A stretch of DNA of 64,000 nt from Cryomorphaceae bacterium BACL11 MAG-121001-bin54 (GCA_905182255.1 CAJJAH010000002.1:186001-250000), one strand, 5' to 3'. Counted from the first letter of the stretch, positions 47,822-56,561 are shown. Program-made: numbers and translations. The notes: generated from the sequence alone by a model not told the origin.

Positions 47822-48169
47822 CTATTTTTCTGAAGTGTTGTTTTTTTTCAGAACCCTAAGTTCTAAACTTACCTCCTTAAACATATGGGTAAGTTCTTCA
47901 TTTTCTCTCTTAAGTTTCTTCACATCAGAAGTGTTTGCTTCTCTTAAAGTATCTCCTTGCAATCTATGTTTTCCAGCTTCCATAAAGTCCTTACTCCACT
48001 TGTAGTATGTTGCAGGTGTTATCCCGTGATTCCTGCAAATCTGAGCGATAGACTCTTCATGTTTAAATCCTGCCAATACAACTGCTATTTTCTCCTCAGA
48101 GTTGTATCTCTTTCTTGTCTTTCTTTTAAGTTCTTTTATGAACTTCATTGCGTTTTCTTTGTCTTTCAT
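47822..48169 (-). CDS. IS3-family transposase OrfA
   Basis: The 115-residue protein has an HTH_Tnp_1 domain (RYNSEEKIAVVLAGFKHEES, SIAQICRNHGITPATYYKW) followed by a leucine-zipper-like helix (LKRENEELTHMFKEVSLELRVLKK), as in other IS3 OrfA proteins that bind the terminal repeats. Near its 3' end, A AAA AAC in the reading frame (47846-47840) is a classic -1 slippery heptamer. No stop codon intervenes in the -1 frame before orfB, so an OrfAB fusion can be made. Confidence 0.9.
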   Translation of the reverse strand: MKDKENAMKFIKELKRKTRKRYNSEEKIAVVLAGFKHEESIAQICRNHGITPATYYKWSKDFMEAGKHRLQGDTLREANTSDVKKLKRENEELTHMFKEVSLELRVLKKNNTSEK

Positions 48170-48397
48170 TTTTATTAATTTAAAAGGTTAAAATTAACAA
48201 AAACCATATACTAGACTTTTACACTAAAGAGTCCACTTTGGTTTGACGGATTACATACTCAAAAAAAGTTGAGTTTATAGTATAAAAAATCAATCAAAAC
48301 AAAACAGTACTATTACTCTAGTAACTTATACTTTTTTTATACTATATAATATACTCTATTTTATAGGTACAGGAACAAAGGTTTTTTATCCTACTAT

Positions 48398-48425
48398 TTT
48401 TAAAATAATTATTTTAGGCAGTAAT
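48398..48425 (+). repeat. Direct repeat copy 1 flanking the IntDOT-like integrase
   Basis: The segment contains TAAAATAATTATTTTAGGCA and continues GTAAT. It recurs with a 3-nt insertion and one mismatch at 49744-49774, on the other side of the integrase gene. The AAAATAATTATTTT centre is itself a perfect palindrome. It may be an integrase binding site or an end repeat. Confidence 0.5.
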
Positions 48426-48430
48426 CATTC

Positions 48431-49678
48431 TTAAAAGGAGAATTTACCCATAACTGCCTGCATATCTTCAGCTACTTTATCATCAGACATTTTAGCATAA
48501 ATTTGAGTAGTTTTAATATTAGCATGACCCATCATTTTTTGAATACTTTCAAGAGGTATTCCATTTCGCAAAGTAACTGTTGTACCAAAAGTATGGCGAG
48601 CAGAATGGTAAGTTAAGTTCTTATTGACTCCCGCCAATTTAGCAATCTCTTTTAAGCTCTTATTCATATAGGAATTAGAAAAAGAAGGGAACACTAATTT
48701 CTTTAAGCGTTCAATTTCTGGAGCTGAATGCTTCTGTTTAGTAGGAATAAAAACATCTTCATACTTATCGTAAATAACTTTTGCAGCATTGAGCAAAGGA
48801 ATATTAGTAGTACTTCCTGTTTTCTCCCTATAAGTCATTATCCATGACATCCCAGAAGAATCTAGCTCATACTCATCCTTCTTTAGTTTTTTAATATCAC
48901 AATAGGATAAGCCAGTGAAACAAGAGAACACATACATATCCCTAATTGGACTTAAAACATCACTCAACTGAATCTTAATCAATTTTGAAAGTTCAATATC
49001 AGTTAAGAAAGTCCTATCAACTTTTTCAAAATTATTCTTAAAATTAGCAAATGGGTCATGCGGCATCCATTCATTCCTTTTAGCTAAACTGCATATCTTT
49101 TTTAAACGCACAAAGTTCTTGGCAACTCCATTTTTTGAATTTCCAGTATGTAAAAAAAGATAGTGCTTAAATTTTTGGAGGAAATCATATTTCACCTTCA
49201 TAAGTGGATAATCACTTTTACTATACTGATGCTTAATAAATCGTTCAAGATGCCCATAGGTCATCTTATGATTCTTATGTGTCCCTCTCTTATAGTCGAC
49301 TCCAATAAGACTAAACATATCCTCATTATGCTTTTTATAAACTCCAAGTATCATATTCATAGCTCCAAGCTCGCCAAAGGCAACTTTTGCAATCTTCTTA
49401 GCTGTTATCTCTTCAAAGGACATTTTAAGCTCATCAAAAGCTTGGTGTATTTTCAATTCCCACTCATTTATGTGATTATTTAGCACATCTTCATCCTCAC
49501 AATCAACAACCTTAGAATGCGACTTTGACCAACAATTTAGGGCAACATATAGTTTTAATGAAAAACGGAAAAATTCACCCTTGTGATGTATCTCCATATA
49601 AATAGGGTACAAACCATTAGTCCTTTGCTTACCCTTGTATAGAAACTTTCTTATTCTTATTATATTGGTCATTTTCAC
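48431..49678 (-). CDS. Tyrosine integrase, IntDOT/CTn-like
   Basis: The 415-residue protein has an N-terminal arm-type domain (RKFLYKGKQRTNGLYPIYM), a SAM-like core domain (about 115-215) and a catalytic domain with HSARHTFGTTVTL (HxxR), MMGHANIKTTQIYAKM (His and the nucleophile Tyr). At the usual position of the first catalytic Arg it has FTGLSYCDIKKLKK, i.e. Ser, as in integrases of Bacteroides conjugative transposons such as IntDOT. It lies 475 nt from a tRNA-Pro 3' fragment and points away from it. Confidence 0.92.
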   Translation of the reverse strand: MKMTNIIRIRKFLYKGKQRTNGLYPIYMEIHHKGEFFRFSLKLYVALNCWSKSHSKVVDCEDEDVLNNHINEWELKIHQAFDELKMSFEEITAKKIAKVAFGELGAMNMILGVYKKHNEDMFSLIGVDYKRGTHKNHKMTYGHLERFIKHQYSKSDYPLMKVKYDFLQKFKHYLFLHTGNSKNGVAKNFVRLKKICSLAKRNEWMPHDPFANFKNNFEKVDRTFLTDIELSKLIKIQLSDVLSPIRDMYVFSCFTGLSYCDIKKLKKDEYELDSSGMSWIMTYREKTGSTTNIPLLNAAKVIYDKYEDVFIPTKQKHSAPEIERLKKLVFPSFSNSYMNKSLKEIAKLAGVNKNLTYHSARHTFGTTVTLRNGIPLESIQKMMGHANIKTTQIYAKMSDDKVAEDMQAVMGKFSF

Positions 49679-50152
49679 GAGTACAATGTAATTAAAATAA
49701 TACTAATACAATATCCCAATATATTGCAGTTCAACCAATTACCTTTTAAAATAATAATTATTTTAGGAAGTAATTTTTTAGCTCTAGATAAGCTCATTCG
49801 TAAGCAGAATGAAAAATGGGAAAGACAGTTTTCTTTAGGAAAGCAAAGAAATTTGGTAGGGAAGAATAATTTGAAATCGCAAAAGTTGGCGATTTTTGAG
49901 CAAATAACTTGGCAACATTGCACATTTTTCACCATCAGAATAACAGCAAAAAAACAGCAATTTGATGTGATTATCGTTAAAAATAATCGTCTAAAAAGTG
50001 TATTGAATTGTGTATTTTGGTATAGGGCTTTACTAGAGTAAAACACATAAAAAAAATGCTGGTAAATTACTTTAAAAAATAATTCACACAACATTCTTAA
50101 TTCTTTGACTTTCATTAAGTTACATGAAATTGCAACTAAAATAGGTCGATTT
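49679..50152. other. Intergenic region upstream of the integrase, with the second direct-repeat copy
   Basis: The direct repeat TTTTAAAATAATAATTATTT continues TTAGGAAGTAAT (49744-49774) and mirrors the copy at 48398-48425. Open frames on both strands cover 49724-50041 and 49675-50115, but neither shows a domain, a signal or coding character, and they overlap each other. I see no real gene here. Confidence 0.5.
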
Positions 50153-50171
50153 TGGTCGGGGTAGCAGGATT
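50153..50171 (-). other. 3' end of a tRNA-Pro gene (putative attachment site)
   Basis: On the minus strand this reads AATCCTGCTACCCCGACCA: the 3' T-stem, the acceptor strand CTACCCCG, the discriminator A and an encoded CCA, fitting a tRNA-Pro 3' terminus. The rest of the tRNA is missing; the adjoining bases (ATGTA on the minus strand) do not continue the T loop. It is the likely integration site left by the neighbouring integrase. Confidence 0.65.
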
Positions 50172-50317
50172 ACATATTACTCCGAACTTACATGATTAAA
50201 TCATAATATTTCAACTGAAATTTGCACCACTTTCTGCACCATAAATCAATTTACAAATACAAACTTAAGAAATTAATTTGGATTAAAGAATGAATAGAAT
50301 ATTTTTTAAAATACTAT

Positions 50318-50512
50318 TTAAGAGAAAATAAAGTCTCCCAACTCCAAAACTACTTTCTTATCCATTACACCATTTTCGCTTATTAGTTTAAGGGTGTAAA
50401 CACCTTTAGCAAAATTGCTAAGGTCAAATTTTTGTTTATTTGTAAACCAGTCATACCTTAGTGGAGACTTTTGTAAAATTATAACTATTCCGAAGTTGCT
50501 TTTTGCATCTAT
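50318..50512 (-). pseudogene. Orphan T9SS sorting-domain fragment
   Basis: Downstream of an in-frame stop, the minus strand codes for IDAKSNFGIVIILQKSPLRY then DWFTNKQKFDLSNFAKGVYT and LKLISENGVMDKKVVLEL. The FAKGVYTLKL...KKVVLE pattern is the last ~45 residues of a type A T9SS sorting domain. There is no start codon or upstream gene body; the parent gene has probably been lost at the tRNA-Pro junction 150 nt away. Confidence 0.7.
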
Positions 50513-50656
50513 TTATTAGAAACTTTTTTCTTATTATTTTTTTTCAATATCACCTCTATATTCCTTAACTAATACCAACTATTAAACATATACTTTAATA
50601 GTTAATATCGCTAACTAGTAATAGGACTTAAAACCTGAGGTTAAAACAAAAATAAA

Positions 50657-51109
50657 CTATTCAAAGAGAAAAACTTGCTGCTTTTTCATATACGATAATG
50701 TGAATTTTTCTGTCGAAATTTTCAACACTTTAATTCCGTATTTTTCATCCCCTACTCCCATTACAAATTGTTCGTTATTTATAGTAATAATAATTAGTTT
50801 TTTACGCTTACTTTTTACCGTTCCTTTATATTGAATTTCTGGCCAAATAACTTTCTGTATTTTTTTCGGTTTTATTTTTTGTTTTACTGCTTTATTTTTC
50901 GATTTTCTTTTTCGTAAAAACGGATCGTTATATTCCAACAATAAAACTGGCTTTTCAATTACTTGCTTAGGGATAATATTATTACGGATTACAGCTAACT
51001 GAACAGGCTCTGTATTATCAGCTGTTATTTCCCAAAAACGAAAGGCAACTATAGCCCAAACAATCAAGGTTAAAGGTAAAAGGAAATATACATTCTTTAT
51101 AACTTTCAT
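50657..51109 (-). CDS. GspC/PilP-like inner-membrane protein (last gene of secretion operon)
   Basis: The 150-residue protein has one N-terminal membrane segment (VYFLLPLTLIVWAIVAF), a basic linker (RKRKSKNKAVKQKIKPKK), and a small C-terminal domain: IQYKGTVKSKRKKLIIITIN, NEQFVMGVGDEKYGIKVLKI and EKFTLSY. This order is that of GspC and PilP, whose periplasmic homology-region domain links the inner-membrane platform to the secretin. It follows the lipoprotein gene by 1 nt. Sequence similarity is weak; position in the operon and architecture carry the call. Confidence 0.65.
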   Translation of the reverse strand: MKVIKNVYFLLPLTLIVWAIVAFRFWEITADNTEPVQLAVIRNNIIPKQVIEKPVLLLEYNDPFLRKRKSKNKAVKQKIKPKKIQKVIWPEIQYKGTVKSKRKKLIIITINNEQFVMGVGDEKYGIKVLKISTEKFTLSYMKKQQVFLFE

Positions 51110-51110
51110 T

Positions 51111-51755
51111 TTACTGCACTATAAATGTTCTTAATTCTGAAGTTGCACCTGTTCCTTGTTGATTAAAAATTTGTACTTGCCATTTATACCGTCCTTCTGC
51201 TAAAGAATAAGCAAAACTATCAACAGATAATATAACATCAACCAAAGGGCTATTATTGGTATCTAACAGTTGGAAATTATATAATTCAGCATTGTATAAA
51301 CTCTCCCAGCTAAATACTTGCATACCAATAGCAGTTGTGTCGTTATTATAGGGGCTTAGTAATAATACTGTATCCTGCAATACTTCCAAAATGCTATCCA
51401 CTTGCAATGCTCTTTTGGTATAAGGTGTTTCGCTACTGCCATTTACTGCCTTTACTCGCCAAGTAAATTCTGAAGAGTATAAGGTATGGTTAAATTTTGC
51501 ATTAGGAATAAGAGTATCCAAAACAACTTTCTCCAAACTCTCCCAACTGGGTGACGCTATTTGCAAGCGATATTCTAAAGCTCCTTCTACTTCCTCCCAA
51601 AGAAATTCATGAACTATTTCAGTTGTAAGTAAATTATCTTGTGGTGTTAATAATTTTACCTTTTGTTGCTGTAAATCTATTTCAAAAATATCAGTACATG
51701 AAAGTGCAAAAGAACAGAGTAAAACAGTGAATAGGTAAGTAGTCTTATTTTTCAT
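51111..51755 (-). CDS. Lipoprotein with fibronectin III-like repeats in secretion operon
   Basis: The 214-residue protein has a lipoprotein signal (TVLLCSFALSCTD). Two FN3-like repeats follow: VHEFLWEEVEGALEYRLQIA ... FTWRVKAVNGSSE (about 45-115) and QVFSWESLYNAELYNFQLLD ... YKWQVQIFNQQGTGATSE (about 140-210). It overlaps the GspM/PilO-like gene by 11 nt, so it is an integral operon member. It could be a pilotin-like or surface accessory component; classical T2SS pilotins have a different fold, so no function is assigned. Confidence 0.65.
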   Translation of the reverse strand: MKNKTTYLFTVLLCSFALSCTDIFEIDLQQQKVKLLTPQDNLLTTEIVHEFLWEEVEGALEYRLQIASPSWESLEKVVLDTLIPNAKFNHTLYSSEFTWRVKAVNGSSETPYTKRALQVDSILEVLQDTVLLLSPYNNDTTAIGMQVFSWESLYNAELYNFQLLDTNNSPLVDVILSVDSFAYSLAEGRYKWQVQIFNQQGTGATSELRTFIVQ

Positions 51756-52263
51756 TTTTCTTTATATTTTGTATGCAAATAGTTGTTAGTAGTTGAATCC
51801 TTTTTGTTTTTTTATTTTTTACTTTCTTAAAGAACAAAGAAGCTATGCTTCCTTGCTGTTTTTCTTCTAATTCTTCAATTAATTTTAAGGTATTTGAAAA
51901 AGAACCTTCAATGGTTATTTTATCAATCAATAATAAATACTCCCCTTTTTGCTGTACTAACTGTTTAGGAATATCTGAAATATTAAGTTTAAATCTTTGA
52001 CCTATTTCAGTAATTATAGCCAATAAATCTTCTTGCTTATTTGCATAAGAAATATGACCATCCAACATTAACAGTTGTGCTTTCATTTGCTTAATCTTCT
52101 CAGGAGATTCTTGTTTTAAAAGCAATTGTTGTTCTTGAATATCGGAAAGTTGAATAAGCTTTATCGTTTTTTTAAATGACAATTGATAAGCTACCAACAC
52201 AAGAAACACTACCAGTAGTAACAGTGCCTTGTTTTTATTTTTATAGGTCCAGTTAGCTGTCAT
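51745..52263 (-). CDS. GspM/PilO-like inner-membrane assembly protein
   Basis: The 172-residue protein has a short cytoplasmic N-terminus, one membrane helix (ALLLLVVFLVLVAYQLSF), a helical coiled-coil region (IQEQQLLLKQESPEKIKQMKAQ) and a small alpha/beta ferredoxin-like domain (LLLIDKITIEGSFSNTLKLI ... LFFKKV). This is the architecture of PilO and GspM, partners of PilN and GspL. It overlaps both neighbours by 11 nt. Assignment rests on architecture and position. Confidence 0.68.
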   Translation of the reverse strand: MTANWTYKNKNKALLLLVVFLVLVAYQLSFKKTIKLIQLSDIQEQQLLLKQESPEKIKQMKAQLLMLDGHISYANKQEDLLAIITEIGQRFKLNISDIPKQLVQQKGEYLLLIDKITIEGSFSNTLKLIEELEEKQQGSIASLFFKKVKNKKTKRIQLLTTICIQNIKKNEK

Positions 52264-53287
52264 GAATTAATACTTTAATTTCAAAATCTCCAACTTTACT
52301 TTCTTGCTTAAACCCCTCAATGCTTACTGACTCAATAAAATCAATAGCACTTAATTCTTTTATCCAAGCACTTAATAGTTTAGCAGAAGCATTTCCTTTA
52401 ATTAGTAATACTCCTTTTCGAAACACTCCTTTTTGTTTTGGGTATTCGGGTTGGATTACCCACTGCTGAAGAGAAAGTGAGGTTGGAATCGTTTCCGCTA
52501 TCCTGTCCGCATAATAGGAAAGTTCATATTTATTTTGTTCCCCTACTTCATTCAGGAGTGATTGCTGCTTATTTATTTCCTCAACTAACACATTCATTTC
52601 TTGCCGCTCAGCTTGATAGGTTAACAATTCGGAACTTAATTGATTAGTTGCCTCAGTATAATATATGAACAGTAAAAAATTGATGAGCAATGAAATGAAA
52701 AATACAATTCCAGTACCTCTAACACCATATTTAAATAACTGTTTATGCTTTGCTTCATTCGCCTTATTTTTCGCTAAACCCTCTCCTATTGGCTTGTGCC
52801 AATAAGCTATAGCTGATGCTTTGGAAAGCGAACTATCAGCAATGTAATTTTGAGCTGTTGTTCCTAACATTATATTTACAACATCAAAGCCCATTTCTTC
52901 AAATAAGGATATATATTCTTTTATTTTTTCGTTACGGATGATAAACACCCATTTTTCAGCATCAGATATTGGCACTTCTTCTATATAAAAATGCTGCATA
53001 TCGGCATTTGGCAATACGGAATCTAAAGTCTGTTCCTTGGGCACATCAACAGCTACTTTTCTTTTTATAAGTTGTGCTGTATTTATTGAAATAGAAAAAG
53101 GAGTATGCCTCCATACATCCAACATTTCATGAATAGGAATGGCTGGAAAATTATTCAGCTGCTGAAATTCTCCTTTAACCCTCTCAACAGTAGTTAGGTT
53201 TATCCTCAATTCCCCTTCAGGAGAAGAAAATAGTTCTGCTCCATGAATTTTTGGAGCATATAAAAGGTATTTTAATTTAGCAAACAT
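52253..53287 (-). CDS. GspL/PilN-like inner-membrane assembly protein
   Basis: The 344-residue protein has an N-terminal cytoplasmic region (about 1-185) that may be a degenerate actin-like (PilM/GspL cytoplasmic) domain, one membrane segment (GIVFFISLLINFLLFIYY, about 194-211), then a coiled coil (LLTYQAERQEMNVLVEEINK) and a ferredoxin-like domain (LLIKGNASAKLLSAWIKELS, FIESVSIEGF). This single-chain PilM-PilN arrangement is that of GspL, which recruits the GspE ATPase. It overlaps the secretin stop codon by 1 nt (TAATG). Confidence 0.7.
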   Translation of the reverse strand: MFAKLKYLLYAPKIHGAELFSSPEGELRINLTTVERVKGEFQQLNNFPAIPIHEMLDVWRHTPFSISINTAQLIKRKVAVDVPKEQTLDSVLPNADMQHFYIEEVPISDAEKWVFIIRNEKIKEYISLFEEMGFDVVNIMLGTTAQNYIADSSLSKASAIAYWHKPIGEGLAKNKANEAKHKQLFKYGVRGTGIVFFISLLINFLLFIYYTEATNQLSSELLTYQAERQEMNVLVEEINKQQSLLNEVGEQNKYELSYYADRIAETIPTSLSLQQWVIQPEYPKQKGVFRKGVLLIKGNASAKLLSAWIKELSAIDFIESVSIEGFKQESKVGDFEIKVLIHDS

Positions 53288-55167
53288 TAGTAATACACTG
53301 TAGGTTTAATAAAAATATTTAGCTTGTTTTTAGTTCTTGCTTTGGTTCTGCTACTAAAAAACCATTTAATAACAGGAATTCTTGAAAACCAAGGTAAACC
53401 ACTTCCGCTATCACTAATTTTCTTTTCTTCCAGCCCTCCTAACAAAACCATCTCTCCATCCTTTACCCTTATTAAAGAACTGAAATTACGGGATACTGTT
53501 CCTGGTGGTGCATCAGGAGAAATACGAGCTGTAAAATCAGATTGATTCACCTCAATTTCTAATGTAATTTGATTGTCTCCTGAAACAATAGGCTTTACTT
53601 TTATTGACATATCCGCTTTTACTGATTTGTAATGTTTTGTAATGATATTTTGAGGGTTTTGTGAGCCAATTACATTGTTTGTTTCCTCTAAATAGTACTC
53701 AGTATTTCCAATACTCATTGTTGCCTCATGACTATTAAGTGCCGCTAATTTTGGAGTAGAACGCACTTTAACTACACCATTGTCCTCCATAGCTTTTAGG
53801 CTCATGTAAAAACTTTGGTTCACTTTTCCTAAATTCATTAGCCCAAAACCATTGAAGCTATTTATTAGTTGATTGATTGAATTCGCGTTTAACTGGAAAT
53901 CTACCCCAGGATATAAAGCCCCTCCTGTTATTATATTTTCTCCTCCTCCCAAATGAGCCGTCATACCCAATGAAGCTGAACTGGTGCTATTATAATCCAC
54001 TATCATTACCTCAATAAGTATTAGAGGTACAACTTGGTCAATCTCTTTTATAAAAGCCTTTAATTCAATAATTTTTGGTTGTGAACCACTAAGTATTAAA
54101 GAATTTTGTTCAGAAAACTCTTTAATGCTTACTTCTTTTTTAAGTTCAGCAGGAATGATTTCTATTACATCCTTTACAGTTCGGTATTGTAATTTTACAA
54201 CTTCTGTATTTCTTAATCCTTCTGATTTTCGGTCTCCAATTAAATAAATACCTTCCTTTTTACTAAAAGTATATTCTGTACCACTAAGCATATAGGTTAG
54301 CAACTCATCAATATTTGCCGCTCGCATGCTTAAGGTTAAATCTCCTTTTAGGTTAGTGGCAATAAAATAGTTGAGATTTAACTGCCTTGCTGTTTCCTGT
54401 ACTACTCCTGACAAACCCTGCTTATATGCCTCAATATAAACCCTACCAAGCGTATCAACCTCAATGCTTAACTCAGTAGTATTTTTATACTTTGCATTTG
54501 TTTTTTTGGTACTACTACTATTTTTTGCAGGAGATGATTTCTTTTCAATTACATAATAGCCATCATCAGAAATTCTTGCTTGCAAATCATTAGAAAATGC
54601 TAATTTTTCAATAGCACTTTTAAAAGGTTTTTCCTGAATATATACGGACACTAACTTATCAGATAACCCTGGTGCTAAAATTACATTATGCCCACTAATT
54701 TGAGTAATCGCTTTTACTACTCTTTGCAAGGAATCTTTCTTTAAATCCAAGGTAAGTGTATCGGCTAAAAATTGAATTCCTAAAGACTTAGGAACATAAG
54801 GTATAATTACTTTTTCAGGAATAAATTTACTTACTGAAATAATATTTCCTACAATGGTTAAATCCAGTTCGTATTCTCGGCACAAGAACAATAATACATC
54901 TGTTACTCTAACATTCGAGAATGTATTTGTAATGCTAATATTCAACTCTGGTGAGATGCTAATATTTACTCCATTAGCAACTGCCAAAGCATTAATAAAT
55001 TCTTTGATATTTACCCTACTTACTGATAATTCCACTGGTTTTTCAAGACCTGGATTATCAATAATCAATGTTTCTAATTGATTGTTTAATTGTGTAATCC
55101 TATCCTGAGCAATTGCTGTTGTATGGATAAAGATTAACAAATAAAATAAGTATTTCAGTTTTTTCAT
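53287..55167 (-). CDS. gspD: Type II/IV-pilus secretin
   Basis: The 626-residue outer-membrane channel protein has a signal peptide (cut after TTAIAQ), an N0/STN-type domain (VNIKEFINALAVANGVNISI, about 52-110), further N domains (KPFKSAIEKLAFSNDLQARI; VVQETARQLNLNYFIATNLK; VVKLQYRTVKDVIEIIPAEL), and the secretin core (about 395-626) with VKDGEMVLLGGLEEKKISDS and LPWFSRIPVIKWFFSSRTKA, the conserved secretin signature. It would form the outer-membrane pore through which substrates or pseudopili pass. The stop overlaps the next gene's start, and the start overlaps gspE by 4 nt. Confidence 0.9.
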   Translation of the reverse strand: MKKLKYLFYLLIFIHTTAIAQDRITQLNNQLETLIIDNPGLEKPVELSVSRVNIKEFINALAVANGVNISISPELNISITNTFSNVRVTDVLLFLCREYELDLTIVGNIISVSKFIPEKVIIPYVPKSLGIQFLADTLTLDLKKDSLQRVVKAITQISGHNVILAPGLSDKLVSVYIQEKPFKSAIEKLAFSNDLQARISDDGYYVIEKKSSPAKNSSSTKKTNAKYKNTTELSIEVDTLGRVYIEAYKQGLSGVVQETARQLNLNYFIATNLKGDLTLSMRAANIDELLTYMLSGTEYTFSKKEGIYLIGDRKSEGLRNTEVVKLQYRTVKDVIEIIPAELKKEVSIKEFSEQNSLILSGSQPKIIELKAFIKEIDQVVPLILIEVMIVDYNSTSSASLGMTAHLGGGENIITGGALYPGVDFQLNANSINQLINSFNGFGLMNLGKVNQSFYMSLKAMEDNGVVKVRSTPKLAALNSHEATMSIGNTEYYLEETNNVIGSQNPQNIITKHYKSVKADMSIKVKPIVSGDNQITLEIEVNQSDFTARISPDAPPGTVSRNFSSLIRVKDGEMVLLGGLEEKKISDSGSGLPWFSRIPVIKWFFSSRTKARTKNKLNIFIKPTVYY

Positions 55168-56561
55168 TCTTGGTGTAATAATATTGGATAGACTTCTTCA
55201 AAAGTTGTTTTTCCTTGCATTAATAATTTAAGTGCACTTTCAGCCAATGCATTTTTTCGTTTTCCTTCCCATTGTTGGTCTTTAATACTTTCCGAGAGTT
55301 TTTCATCAATAGGCAATACATCATAAATTGCTTTTCTTCCTTTATAGCCTGTATAATGACATTGAGAACAACCCACTGCCTTGTACTGATGGCTTAATGT
55401 AACTTGAGAGAAAGCAGCAGGCAACATTTCTTTTTGAAAAACCTCTTTATGTTTACATTCAGGGCAAAGCAAACGCAACAAGCGTTGAGCAACCGATAGG
55501 TTAAGCGTATCCGCTATTAAAAAAGAAGGAATACCCATATCAATTAATCGAGCAATGGTACCCCATGCTGAATTGGTGTGTATTGTTGATAATACCAAAT
55601 GACCCGTAAGTGCAGCACGAATTGCCATCTGTGCAGTTTCAGCATCCCGAATCTCCCCTACCATTACTATATCAGGGTCCTGTCGTAAAAAGGTACGCAA
55701 TGCTTTAGGAAAATCTAAGCCTATATCTTCTTTCAATTGTACCTGATTGATTCCTTCTAAAGTATATTCTATGGGGTCTTCAATGGTTAAAATATTTACA
55801 TCCTTTTGGTTGAGTTGCTTTAGGCTTGCGTACAATGTGGTTGTTTTACCTGAACCTGTTGGTCCACTAATTAAAACCAAGCCTTGTGTTTTTTTAATTC
55901 CTTGAAGGTAGCCTGCTAATTGTTCCTGCTGAAATCCTAACTGCTCAAGATCCACTTGTTTTGCACTTTTACTCAGTAGCCTTAGCACTACTTTCTCACC
56001 AAAATGAGTAGGTAAAATAGAAACTCGAATATCCAAATCAAGAATTTTAAGGGTTATTCTCCCATCCTGAGGCAATCTTTTTTCAGCAATATCGAGCATT
56101 GCCCTAATTTTAATTTTATTTACCAAAGCAGGATAATCCGATTTTGGAATACTGTAACGCTCCATGAGTTTACCGTCCAAACGCATACGCACCCTGCACC
56201 TTTCATTGTAAGATTCAATATGAATATCACTACAGCCTATGGCATGGGCTTCCTTTATGAGTTCTTCAAAAAAATCGCTACCCGATAACTGATTTGTTTT
56301 TTCGTACTTTCTATAATGTTTTGCTAAGGCCTTTTTTATAAGGGGTGCAGGAGATTTTTCTAAACTTATGTTTTTTCCTAAGAGAGCTTCTAACTCATAT
56401 TTTATAGTGGATGTATCGGCAGTATCCTCTATTAAAAAAGTAATATCCCCATTGTGCTGATATTTGGGTATAATGCCAAAATGATGCGCCTGCTGAGCAG
56501 TAATTAATTGCAGCAGTTCTACTTCAATATCTTCTAATTGATGGTTCATAATGGAATCCAA
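55164..56561 (-). CDS. gspE: GspE/PilB-type secretion or pilus-assembly ATPase
   Basis: The 465-residue cytoplasmic ATPase powers pseudopilus assembly. Visible motifs: GCSDIHIESYNERCRVRMRLDG (N2 domain), LISGPTGSGKTTTLYASL (Walker A, about 231-248), the Asp box TIEDPIEYTLEG, RQDPDIVMVGEIRDAETAQ (Walker B and His-box region), LVLSTIHTNSA, and four zinc cysteines in LLCPECKH (366 and 369) and GCSQCHYTG (398 and 401) typical of extension ATPases rather than PilT. It overlaps the prepilin-peptidase gene by 16 nt. Confidence 0.95.
   Translation of the reverse strand: MDSIMNHQLEDIEVELLQLITAQQAHHFGIIPKYQHNGDITFLIEDTADTSTIKYELEALLGKNISLEKSPAPLIKKALAKHYRKYEKTNQLSGSDFFEELIKEAHAIGCSDIHIESYNERCRVRMRLDGKLMERYSIPKSDYPALVNKIKIRAMLDIAEKRLPQDGRITLKILDLDIRVSILPTHFGEKVVLRLLSKSAKQVDLEQLGFQQEQLAGYLQGIKKTQGLVLISGPTGSGKTTTLYASLKQLNQKDVNILTIEDPIEYTLEGINQVQLKEDIGLDFPKALRTFLRQDPDIVMVGEIRDAETAQMAIRAALTGHLVLSTIHTNSAWGTIARLIDMGIPSFLIADTLNLSVAQRLLRLLCPECKHKEVFQKEMLPAAFSQVTLSHQYKAVGCSQCHYTGYKGRKAIYDVLPIDEKLSESIKDQQWEGKRKNALAESALKLLMQGKTTFEEVYPILLHQE

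Larger units (their letters stand above)
46776..48242 (-). mobile_element. IS3-family insertion sequence
   Basis: The element is about 1.47 kb and is bounded by ACCAAAGTGGA (46776-46786) and its complement (48232-48242); weaker similarity of the ends continues for about 35 nt. It contains orfA and orfB in the usual order. No target-site duplication is visible (CAT on one side, TTG on the other), suggesting that a deletion followed insertion or that the ends have drifted. Confidence 0.85.

Noticed and set aside
46773-48245. Target-site duplication of the IS3 element
   Set aside because: The bases flanking the two inverted repeats (CAT and TTG) do not match, so no duplication is claimed.
49675-50115. 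Two overlapping opposite open frames (minus 49675-50115 and plus 49724-50041)
   Set aside because: Neither has a domain, signal peptide or coding character, they are antisense to each other, and the DNA holds an integrase-related direct repeat.
39294-50152. Second copy of the tRNA-Met 3' sequence to define the right end of the first element
   Set aside because: I looked for the GTGAGGGAGATTTGAACTCC string again in the window and did not find it, so the element's extent stays undefined.
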